NCBI GenBank assembly: GCA_934409175.1
Contig: CAKRVX010000051.1
Span: 1 to 14,022 of the forward strand
DNA from: an uncultured Blautia sp.
Lineage (GTDB): Bacteria > Bacillota > Clostridia > Lachnospirales > Lachnospiraceae
Direction of reading: 5' to 3'
DNA: 14,022 nt
The position numbers were made by a program, and so were the translations under genes. Positions 7,476 to 14,022 of the stretch are shown piece by piece. The notes under the pieces were generated by a model. The model had not been told where the DNA came from. It was given only the letters and a program-made list of their open reading frames with translations, and searched no databases. Numbering within the stretch: position 1 is the first letter of the stretch; each line of letters opens with the position of its first letter.

Positions 7476-8255
7476 TTAAGCTTCCATCACCGCATCTTTC
7501 ATAGATTTCACATACTCCTTCACGTACGGCACACAATCCGTTCCATGCGCTGCACACAATTTCACGATTGCAGATCCAACAATAGCACCATCCGACTGCG
7601 CTGCCATTTTCTTCGCCTGCTCTGGTGTTGAGATTCCAAATCCTACTGCACAGGGAATATCTTTCGCAGCTTTTACCAGTTTCACCATTGCTCCGATATC
7701 CGTAGTAATGTTCGTTCTGGTTCCTGTAACTCCAAGGGAAGATACGCAGTAAACAAACCCTTCTGCCTCTCTTGCAATCTGTGCAATTCTCTCATGAGAA
7801 GTTGGTGCGATCAGAGAAATCAGGTCGATACCGTATTTCCTGCATACAGTATCAAACTCTTCTTTTTCCTCAAAAGGCACATCCGGCAGGATCAGGCCAT
7901 TCATTCCGATTTCTGCGGCTGTTTTGATGAAACGTTCTGTTCCATAGGAAAATACCACATTTGCATAAGTCATAAATACCATAGGAATAGAACTATTCTT
8001 TCTGATCTTTACTACCATGTCAAATATTTTATCAGTTGTTACGCCGCCAGAGAGTGCTCTCACGTTGGCAGCCTGAATTACCGGACCTTCTGCTGTCGGA
8101 TCAGAGAATGGGATTCCAAGTTCGATCAGGTCTGCGCCTGCTTCTTCCATTGCGTATACAAGCTGTTCTGTCACCTCAAGAGACGGATCTCCGCAGGTAA
8201 TGAACGGGATAAATGCCTTTCCTTTTTCAAATGCTTCTGTAATTCTCTTATTCAT
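7476..8255 (-). CDS. trpA: Tryptophan synthase alpha chain
   Basis: TrpA splits indole-3-glycerol phosphate to indole and glyceraldehyde 3-phosphate, and passes indole to TrpB within the alpha2-beta2 complex. The 259-residue length is normal. The barrel begins [11 protein letters not shown] (15-25). The catalytic glutamate is Glu45 in [11 protein letters not shown]. The second catalytic position (Asp60 in E. coli) is Glu56 here, in TAEGP. Phosphate-binding segments near GVTGTRTN and GFGIST are present. The frame extends upstream to 8306 inside trpB, but ATG 8255 is the start: it begins MNKRITEAF and GGGAGG lies 6 nt upstream. It overlaps the end of trpB by 8 nt, a sign of translational coupling, and is last in the operon. 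Confidence 0.96.
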   Translation of the reverse strand: MNKRITEAFEKGKAFIPFITCGDPSLEVTEQLVYAMEEAGADLIELGIPFSDPTAEGPVIQAANVRALSGGVTTDKIFDMVVKIRKNSSIPMVFMTYANVVFSYGTERFIKTAAEIGMNGLILPDVPFEEKEEFDTVCRKYGIDLISLIAPTSHERIAQIAREAEGFVYCVSSLGVTGTRTNITTDIGAMVKLVKAAKDIPCAVGFGISTPEQAKKMAAQSDGAIVGSAIVKLCAAHGTDCVPYVKEYVKSMKDAVMEA

Positions 8256-9432
8256 GGATATCCTCCCCTCTGTAACGCGCGATTGCTGCGCAGTCCTTAT
8301 CTCCACGTCCCGAAATTGTGATGACTACGATCTGATCCTTGCTCATCTGCGGAACAATCTTCTTTGCGTAAGCTACTGCATGAGCGCTCTCGATGGCAGG
8401 AATGATTCCCTCTGTTCTGGAAAGATACTCAAATGCTTCTACTGCTTCTTCGTCTGTAACAGGTACATATTCTGCGCGGCCTGTATCGTACAGATGTGCA
8501 TGTTCCGGTCCGATTCCCGGATAGTCCAGACCTGCGGAAATGGAATATACAGGTGCGATCTGACCGTATTCATCCTGGCAGAAATAGGATTTCATTCCGT
8601 GAAAGATTCCAAGCTTGCCGGTTGCGATGGTTGCCGCTGTCTCTGCTGTATTCACACCGCGGCCTGCTGCCTCGCATCCGATCAGGCGGACATCTTTATC
8701 CTCAATAAAGTTATAGAATGTTCCGATCGCATTGGAGCCGCCGCCTACACATGCAAGCACTGCATCCGGAAGTCTTCCCTCTTTCTCAAGAATCTGCTCT
8801 TTGATTTCTTTGGAAATGACTGCCTGGAAATCACGGACAATCGTCGGGAATGGGTGCGGACCCATTACGGAACCAAGTACATAATGAGTATCGGAGATAC
8901 GGTTTGTCCACTCTCTCATTGTCTCAGAAACCGCATCTTTCAGTGTTGCTGTACCGGAGGTAACCGCATTTACCTTTGCTCCGAGAAGGCGCATTCTGTA
9001 TACGTTTAATGCCTGACGTTCAGTGTCTTCTTTTCCCATAAAGATTTCACATTCCATGCCCATAAGTGCTGCTGCTGTGGCTGTGGCTACGCCGTGCTGG
9101 CCTGCGCCTGTTTCTGCGATGACACGGGTCTTGCCCATTTTCTTTGCAAGGAGTACCTGGCCAAGTACGTTATTGATCTTGTGGGCACCTGTGTGATTTA
9201 AGTCTTCTCTTTTCAAGTATACCTTGGCACCGCCCAGGTCTTCTGTCATATGGGATGCAAAGTAGAGTCTGGATGGTCTTCCTGCATATTCATTCAGAAG
9301 CTCTGTGAGTTCTGCGTTAAATTCCGGGTCATCTTTGTAATGGTTATAGGCTTCTTCCAGTTCAATGACAGCGTTCATTAATGTTTCCGGTATGTACTGT
9401 CCTCCGTGGATGCCGAATCTTCCTTTTGACAT
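8248..9432 (-). CDS. trpB: Tryptophan synthase beta chain
   Basis: TrpB is the pyridoxal-phosphate enzyme that joins indole and serine to make tryptophan. At 394 residues it is the standard TrpB1 type that pairs with TrpA. Visible landmarks: GGQYIPETL (10-18), [14 protein letters not shown] with the PLP lysine at 85, ETGAGQHG (107-114), the cofactor phosphate loop GGGSNAIG (230-237), [12 protein letters not shown] (341-352) and SGRGDKD (374-380). The start at 9432 has AAGGAGG 8 nt upstream. It begins 21 nt after trpF ends, and its last 8 nt overlap trpA. Nothing appears to be missing. Confidence 0.98.
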   Translation of the reverse strand: MSKGRFGIHGGQYIPETLMNAVIELEEAYNHYKDDPEFNAELTELLNEYAGRPSRLYFASHMTEDLGGAKVYLKREDLNHTGAHKINNVLGQVLLAKKMGKTRVIAETGAGQHGVATATAAALMGMECEIFMGKEDTERQALNVYRMRLLGAKVNAVTSGTATLKDAVSETMREWTNRISDTHYVLGSVMGPHPFPTIVRDFQAVISKEIKEQILEKEGRLPDAVLACVGGGSNAIGTFYNFIEDKDVRLIGCEAAGRGVNTAETAATIATGKLGIFHGMKSYFCQDEYGQIAPVYSISAGLDYPGIGPEHAHLYDTGRAEYVPVTDEEAVEAFEYLSRTEGIIPAIESAHAVAYAKKIVPQMSKDQIVVITISGRGDKDCAAIARYRGEDIHE

Positions 9433-9453
9433 CTGTGTGTCCTCCTTGTATAT

Positions 9454-10092
9454 TCAAATTGTACTATTATTTTTATATACCAGCTGCACTGCTTCCAGTA
9501 TCTTCTGTCTGTCTTTTATACCGTCCGTCTCTACACTGCTGCTTAAATCTACCGCATAAGGACGGATCGTATGAACTGCCTGCGCAAGATTGTCAGGGCC
9601 AAGCCCCCCTGCAAGGAAAAATGGTCTGGTTATCTCCGGGATCAGGGACCAGTCAAAGGTTTTACCGGTTCCGCCGCCTCCCTGGTCCAGCAGGATGTAA
9701 TCTGCAGGACTTTGCAATGCCAGCTCAATATCCTGAGCTGTTTTTACGGAAAAGGCCTTAATGACCTGGTGTCCGGTGTTCCTCTGTATTCTTTTGATAT
9801 AAGCATCATCTTCCTGTCCATGGAGCTGTGCGATCCGGATAGTCCCGTCAAGAAGCAGTTCCTCTACCCTTTCCGGGGAAGCGTTTACGAAAACACCTAC
9901 CGGAATAATTTCCGGGTTCAGGTTCGCAGTAAGAGTTCTTACCTGATCGCCAGTGACGTTTCTGCTGCTTTTGGAAACTTCTATGATAAATCCGCAGTAG
10001 TCTGGCTTTGCTTCGTTTACATATGCAATATCTTCCGGACGTTTCAGGCCACAAATTTTGATTTTTGTTCTTTGCTGTTGTTCTTTAGTCAT
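9454..10092 (-). CDS. trpF: Phosphoribosylanthranilate isomerase
   Basis: TrpF opens the ribose ring of phosphoribosylanthranilate by an Amadori rearrangement, the third step of tryptophan synthesis. The 212-residue single-domain barrel carries the catalytic cysteine in KICGL (Cys14), the general acid aspartate in ILLDQGGGGTGKTFDW (Asp136), AGGLGPDN (161-168) and the phosphate-binding VDLSSSVE (181-188). It is separate from trpC, unlike the fused enzyme of enteric bacteria. A longer frame exists from a TTG at 10134, but ATG 10092 has AGAGGA 6 nt upstream and gives a family-like N-terminus. It follows trpC after a 90-nt gap, the longest in the operon. Confidence 0.95.
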   Translation of the reverse strand: MTKEQQQRTKIKICGLKRPEDIAYVNEAKPDYCGFIIEVSKSSRNVTGDQVRTLTANLNPEIIPVGVFVNASPERVEELLLDGTIRIAQLHGQEDDAYIKRIQRNTGHQVIKAFSVKTAQDIELALQSPADYILLDQGGGGTGKTFDWSLIPEITRPFFLAGGLGPDNLAQAVHTIRPYAVDLSSSVETDGIKDRQKILEAVQLVYKNNSTI

Positions 10093-10110
10093 ATCAATTC
10101 CTCTACAGAT

Positions 10111-10145
10111 AATACTCAAATTGAAAGTTTTCAACTATTCTGAGT
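10111..10145 (-). repeat. Nested palindrome in the trpC-trpF gap
   Basis: The inner arms TTGAAA (10121-10126) and TTTCAA (10129-10134) sit inside outer arms ACTCA (10114-10118) and TGAGT (10141-10145). The structure lies about 20 nt before the trpF start codon. The 2-nt inner loop is too tight for a plain RNA hairpin, so a protein site or chance is as likely as an mRNA fold. Confidence 0.3.
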
Positions 10146-10182
10146 TTTCTGATAAGATTTTCCGTAGTAAATATTGCCGTTT

Positions 10183-10983
10183 TTAACGTAATGAACTGCC
10201 ATTCAGACTTTCCAGCGCTTCTTTCTTATCCGGGCTTCGCATAAGTGTTTCACCGATCAGTACGGCATCCACTTGATTTTCATAAAGAAGCCGGATATCA
10301 TCAGGGATGCGGATTCCACTTTCAGAGACAAAAACTACGTTATCCGGTGCCATCTTTCTGAGACGGATGCTGTTGTTCATGTCTACCTGGAATGTTCTGA
10401 GATCACGGTTGTTTACTCCGATAATCTCTGCTCCCAGATTTAAGGCCCTGTCTACTTCATATTCATCATGTGCTTCTACCAGTGCATCCAAACCCAGTTC
10501 TTTTGCAAGCTGTCTGTAGGCTCTCAATGCGCCGTCATCGAGGATTGCGCAGATAAGAAGTACTGCGGAAGCTCCCAATGATTTCGCCTGATAGATCATG
10601 TACTCGTCTACTGTGAAATCTTTGCGGAGTACCGGGATCTGTACGGTAGCTGCGATTTCTTTCAGGTACTGGTCTAAACCCTGAAAATAGAAAGGTTCTG
10701 TGAGACAGGAGATTGCGCTTGCACCTGCCTGTTCATATTCCTGCGCGATTGCCAGATATGGAAAATCCGGTGCGATCAGGCCTTTGGACGGGGATGCTTT
10801 CTTTACTTCGCAGATATAGGACATGCCATCTTTCTGCAGTGCCTGCAGGAATGTCATTTTCTGTGATGGGGTTTTGTTAATCTCCTGGATTCTGTTCTCC
10901 AGTTCGGATATGGAAACCTGCTCTTTTTCTCTTGCGATTCGTTCCGTTGTTCTGGCTGCGATTTCTTCTAATATATTCTTCAT
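10183..10983 (-). CDS. trpC: Indole-3-glycerol phosphate synthase
   Basis: TrpC closes the indole ring by decarboxylation of carboxyphenylaminodeoxyribulose phosphate. The 266-residue barrel has EVKKASPSKG (Glu59 and Lys61 at the catalytic positions), VLRKDF with the general acid Lys121, LVEAHDE with Glu170, GVNNRDL with Asn191/Asn192 and the phosphate-binding SESGI (220-224). Length is normal and no fused trpF domain is present. The ATG at 10983 is the only sensible start, but its ribosome site is weak (AGAG, 3-4 nt upstream), weaker than that of any other trp gene here. It begins 39 nt after trpD ends, so its translation may rely on ribosomes arriving from trpD. Confidence 0.96.
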   Translation of the reverse strand: MKNILEEIAARTTERIAREKEQVSISELENRIQEINKTPSQKMTFLQALQKDGMSYICEVKKASPSKGLIAPDFPYLAIAQEYEQAGASAISCLTEPFYFQGLDQYLKEIAATVQIPVLRKDFTVDEYMIYQAKSLGASAVLLICAILDDGALRAYRQLAKELGLDALVEAHDEYEVDRALNLGAEIIGVNNRDLRTFQVDMNNSIRLRKMAPDNVVFVSESGIRIPDDIRLLYENQVDAVLIGETLMRSPDKKEALESLNGSSLR

Positions 10984-11022
10984 AAGCTCTATGATTATTC
11001 TTTCATATGGTCTGTTTCTCTG

Positions 11023-12039
11023 TTACTGTTCTTTGTTTGTCTCTTCCACAAATTCTTCCAGTTTCTTCAGTGCTGCTCCGCTGTCGATGAGAGATTCTGC
11101 AAGTTTCACGCCCTCTTCTATGGAAGCTGCTTTTCCGGCAATATAGAGTGCTGCTCCTGCGTTTAAGCAGACTGCCTGACGCTTCGGGCCTCTCTCTTCG
11201 CCCTTTAAGATCGCTTTGGTGATCTCTGCGTTCTCTGCAGGAGTGCCGCCTGTGAGAGCGCCTTTCTCGCATTTTTCATAGCCGAACTGCTCTGGCGTGA
11301 TCTCGTAGGATGTGAATTTGCCATCCTTGATCTCGCATACAGATGTCGGTGCACACATGGAAATCTCATCCAAACTGTCCTGTCCGTAAACGACCATTCC
11401 TCTGTTTACTCCAAGATTTGCCATTACCTGCGCAAGCGGCTCTACCAGTGCCTGATCATAAACACCCATCAGCTCCATGTTTGCCCCTGCCGGGTTGCTT
11501 AACGGTCCAAGAATATTAAATACAGTTCTGATGCTCAGTTCTTTTCGGATCGGTGCTACATATTTCATGGCAATGTGATAGTTCTGGGCAAATAAGAAGC
11601 AGATATTGATCTTCTTCAGAATTTCCGCGCTGCGTTCCGGTGTTAGTGTGATCTTTACGCCAAGTGCTTCCAGAACATCTGCTGCACCGGATTTGGAAGA
11701 TGCTGCTCTGTTTCCGTGTTTTGCAACCGGAACACCGCCTGCTGCGATCACCAGAGAAGAAGTGGTGGAAATGTTAAAGGAGTTGGATCCGTCTCCACCT
11801 GTACCTACAATCTCCAGAACATCCATGTCGTGGAGAAGTTTGATGCAGTGTGCTCTCATGCCTGCCGCGGAAGCTGTGATCTCGTCAATGGTTTCTCCTT
11901 TTAAAGATAAAGCTGTAAGATAAGCGGACATCTGTACAGGTGTTGCCTGGCCGCTCATGATCTCATCCATTACAGTTTCTGCTTCTGTGTATGTTAAGTC
12001 CTGTTTCTTTGATAATTTGATAATGGCTTCTTTAATCAT
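11023..12039 (-). CDS. trpD: Anthranilate phosphoribosyltransferase
   Basis: TrpD transfers phosphoribose from PRPP to anthranilate, the second step of the pathway. The 338-residue length is standard. The PRPP-binding signature [14 protein letters not shown] lies at 79-92 and [12 protein letters not shown] at 107-118; the later segments [14 protein letters not shown] (171-184) and YGQDSLDE are also typical. It is not fused to trpG. The ATG at 12039 overlaps the trpG stop by 8 nt and has GGAGG about 9 nt upstream, within trpG, which implies translational coupling of the two genes. Confidence 0.97.
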   Translation of the reverse strand: MIKEAIIKLSKKQDLTYTEAETVMDEIMSGQATPVQMSAYLTALSLKGETIDEITASAAGMRAHCIKLLHDMDVLEIVGTGGDGSNSFNISTTSSLVIAAGGVPVAKHGNRAASSKSGAADVLEALGVKITLTPERSAEILKKINICFLFAQNYHIAMKYVAPIRKELSIRTVFNILGPLSNPAGANMELMGVYDQALVEPLAQVMANLGVNRGMVVYGQDSLDEISMCAPTSVCEIKDGKFTSYEITPEQFGYEKCEKGALTGGTPAENAEITKAILKGEERGPKRQAVCLNAGAALYIAGKAASIEEGVKLAESLIDSGAALKKLEEFVEETNKEQ

Positions 12040-12610
12040 TTCTTACTACCTCCATGAAATTCTCTATCATTGCTCTGCCGTCCGGTGTCATTACAGATTC
12101 AGGATGAAACTGTACTCCGAAGACGGGATATTTCGTATGTTCCACTGCCATGACCTCACCGTCCTCTGACTCTGCGGTCACTTTCAGTTCCTCCGGCAAG
12201 GTGTCTTTCAATGCAGCCAGGGAATGATATCTGGCTGCTGCAAAAGTGTCCGGCAGTCCTTTGAAAAGCCGGCTTTCACATGTTTTGTACATCAGCTTTT
12301 TCTTTCCATGCATCAGTTCTTTTGCATAAGATACGGTTCCGCCGAAAGCTTCGCAGATGGACTGATGTCCCAGACATACACCAAGGATTGGGATCTTTCC
12401 TGCAAATTCTTTGATGACCGGAATACAGATGCCTGCGTCTTCCGGACGTCCCGGACCCGGGGATAAAATGATGGCTTCCGGTTTCATCTCTGCGATTTCT
12501 TCCAGTGTACATTCATCGTTTCTCACTACTTTGATGTCCGGCTCTACTCCTCCGATGAGCTGATATAAATTATAGGAAAAGCTGTCATAATTATCGATCA
12601 GTAATATCAT
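12032..12610 (-). CDS. trpG: Anthranilate synthase component II (glutamine amidotransferase)
   Basis: TrpG takes ammonia from glutamine and passes it to TrpE. The 192-residue class I amidotransferase has the oxyanion segment LSPGPGRP (49-56), the nucleophile cysteine in GVCLGHQS (Cys79) and the catalytic His169 and Glu171 in QFHPES, so the triad is complete. In some firmicutes one TrpG/PabA protein also serves folate synthesis; here its place inside the trp operon points to tryptophan as the main role. Its ATG overlaps the trpE stop in ATGA (4 nt), with AGGAGG 7 nt upstream, so TrpE and TrpG should be made in balanced amounts. Confidence 0.97.
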   Translation of the reverse strand: MILLIDNYDSFSYNLYQLIGGVEPDIKVVRNDECTLEEIAEMKPEAIILSPGPGRPEDAGICIPVIKEFAGKIPILGVCLGHQSICEAFGGTVSYAKELMHGKKKLMYKTCESRLFKGLPDTFAAARYHSLAALKDTLPEELKVTAESEDGEVMAVEHTKYPVFGVQFHPESVMTPDGRAMIENFMEVVRND

Positions 12611-14022
12611 TCTAATCCCTCCTGTGCCTGTTCAATTGCCTGTACCACAGCCCTTGCCTTGTTGCAGCATTCCTGGAATTCTTTTTCCGGGACGCTGTCT
12701 GCCACGATTCCGGCTCCGGAGCGGATACAGATTTCTCCGTTCTTTTTGTAGACCAGTCGGATGGCAATGCAGGTATCCAGGTTTCCTGCAAAATCCAGAT
12801 AGCCGATGGCGCCGCCGTAAATGCCTCGTTTGCTCTGTTCCAGCTCTTCGATGATCTGGCAGGCTCTGAACTTCGGTGCTCCGGAAAGGGTTCCTGCCGG
12901 AAGTATGGAGTCAACTGCGTCCACCGCATCTTTGTCATCCCGGATGATTCCTGTTACTGTGGAACCCAGATGCATTACATGGGAAAAACGTTCTACGCAG
13001 AGGTATTTCTCTACTTTTACGGTTCCGATCTTGCTTATCTTTCCGATGTCATTTCTTCCCAGGTCTACCAGCATGTTGTGCTCTGCCAGTTCTTTCTCGT
13101 CTTTGAGAAGTCCCTCTTCAAGAGCTTTGTCCTCTTCTCTTGTTTTTCCTCTTGGTCTGGTTCCTGCCAGAGGGAATGTACTTAAAGTGCCGTTCTCCAG
13201 TTTCGCAAGTGTTTCAGGGGAAGCACCTGCAAGTTCGATGTCATCACTGGAGAAGTAGAACATATACGGAGACGGGTTGGTTGCACGGAGAACACGGTAG
13301 GTGTCAAACAGGCTTCCGGTTGCTTTTGCACGCATCGGGTTGGAAAGTACTACCTGGAAAATATCGCCCTCTTTGATGTAGTGTTTGGCTTTTTCTACCA
13401 TGTCTGCGTATTTTTCTTTTGGAAACTTCGGCTGGATCTCGGACTGAAGTTTTAGTGGTTCGAATTCCATGTGTTCACCGTTTCGGATCAGAAGCGACAT
13501 TTCCTCTAATTTCTTTACTGCTGCTTCGTAAGATGCTTCCAGGTTATCTGTCATTACACCGGTGATCAGGAGAACTTTCTGTTTGAAATGATCGAATACG
13601 ATGACCTGGTCGAAAAGCATTAAGTCCATATCACGGAAGTCCTGCTGTTCTTTGTCCTCAAGTTTCAGTTTTGGTTCGCTGTATTTGATGTAATCGTAGG
13701 AGAAATATCCTACCAGTCCGCCAGTGAATGGCGGCATGTTTTCCATTACAGGAGTTTTGTATTCCCGGATGATCTCACGGAGAGTGTCACCGGGATGTGT
13801 GACCTGCTTTACGGTTTCTTCGTCTTTTCCCTGCGCATCTGTTTTGCGTATCTTCAGGGTGCCGTCTGTGCAGGTGATCTCCATGGACGGTTCATATCCC
13901 AGGAAAGAATATCGGCCCCATACCTCTGTCTGGCTGGCGCTTTCCAGCAGGTAGCAGTGGCGGCTGGCTTTTCGCAGGGTGCGCATTACTTCTACCGGTG
14001 TGTATCTGTCTGCGTAGAGTTC
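12607..14022 (-). CDS. trpE: Anthranilate synthase component I, start missing at the window edge
   Basis: TrpE turns chorismate and ammonia into anthranilate and is the usual point of feedback inhibition by tryptophan. The frame is open to the right edge: 471 codons are visible, the first reading ELYADRYTPVEVM. An ATG at 13986 lies inside conserved sequence and is not the start; I estimate about 20-25 residues are missing. The inhibitor-site segment YLLESAS is visible near the N-terminus. The chorismate-binding domain includes PLAGTRPRGKTREED, NMLVDLGRND, HVMHLGSTVTG, GTLSGAPK and SGAGIVADS. It overlaps trpG by 4 nt. The promoter and any attenuator or T-box leader are outside the window. Confidence 0.97.
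   Translation of the reverse strand, partial: ELYADRYTPVEVMRTLRKASRHCYLLESASQTEVWGRYSFLGYEPSMEITCTDGTLKIRKTDAQGKDEETVKQVTHPGDTLREIIREYKTPVMENMPPFTGGLVGYFSYDYIKYSEPKLKLEDKEQQDFRDMDLMLFDQVIVFDHFKQKVLLITGVMTDNLEASYEAAVKKLEEMSLLIRNGEHMEFEPLKLQSEIQPKFPKEKYADMVEKAKHYIKEGDIFQVVLSNPMRAKATGSLFDTYRVLRATNPSPYMFYFSSDDIELAGASPETLAKLENGTLSTFPLAGTRPRGKTREEDKALEEGLLKDEKELAEHNMLVDLGRNDIGKISKIGTVKVEKYLCVERFSHVMHLGSTVTGIIRDDKDAVDAVDSILPAGTLSGAPKFRACQIIEELEQSKRGIYGGAIGYLDFAGNLDTCIAIRLVYKKNGEICIRSGAGIVADSVPEKEFQECCNKARAVVQAIEQAQEGLE

Noticed and set aside
8256-8306. Seventeen-residue N-terminal extension of TrpA
   Set aside because: It lies wholly inside trpB. GGGAGG lies correctly before ATG 8255, and TrpA proteins start near MNKRITEAF.
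8200-9009. Long plus-strand open frame (269 codons) opposite trpB and trpA
   Set aside because: It lies fully antisense to well-supported trp genes. The translation is rich in Cys, Ile and Arg with no recognisable domain, and no ribosome site was seen at its start.
13986-14022. ATG at 13986 as the trpE start
   Set aside because: The frame stays open to the edge and the upstream codons (ELYADRYTPVEV) are recognisable TrpE sequence, so the gene is cut by the window.
1-14022. CRISPR arrays, tRNA/rRNA genes, insertion sequences, phage or defence genes
   Set aside because: I saw no regularly spaced repeats, cloverleaf-like stretches, transposase or integrase motifs. Gene-free stretches are all under 300 bases and are accounted for above.

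Overview
The window looks like ordinary chromosome from a low-to-moderate GC Clostridia, most likely a Lachnospiraceae (Blautia/Dorea/Ruminococcus-like gut anaerobe). I infer this from strong AGGAGG-type ribosome sites, a type III glutamine synthetase, a separate trpG and trpF, and the style of the proteins. I ran no database search, so the genus is a guess. All genes but one lie on the minus strand, so the text below follows transcription from right to left.

Right half (7476-14022): a complete-looking tryptophan operon in the order trpE-trpG-trpD-trpC-trpF-trpB-trpA. TrpE runs off the right edge, so any leader peptide, T-box or promoter lies outside the window. Three junctions overlap (E/G by 4 nt, G/D by 8 nt, B/A by 8 nt). 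The other three are gapped (D-C 39 nt, C-F 90 nt, F-B 21 nt). The seven proteins cover every step from chorismate to tryptophan. A hairpin at 7393-7428 separates trpA from the convergent plus-strand HAD phosphatase gene (6579-7373).

Middle (3220-6578): a 277-bp intergenic region separates the HAD gene from a divergent two-gene unit, a YegS/BmrU-type lipid kinase and glnN, with one base between them. This region has a very good minus-strand promoter (TTGACT, 17 nt, TATATT), an inverted repeat between promoter and start, a second hairpin and an 11-bp direct repeat. GlnN is followed by a hairpin terminator.

Left (1-3097): an overlapping pair encodes a MoxR-type AAA+ ATPase and a NorD/CobT-like protein with a von Willebrand A (MIDAS) domain. 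After this comes the start of an OPT-family oligopeptide transporter with its own good promoter; it leaves the window at the left edge.

I found no CRISPR array, tRNA, rRNA, insertion sequence, phage gene or recognisable defence system. The least understood item is the AAA+/VWA pair, a chaperone-like module whose client is unknown and whose Walker A motif ends GKN rather than GKT/S. The second point of interest is TrpA, where the catalytic aspartate equivalent to E. coli Asp60 is glutamate. The remaining findings are modest.
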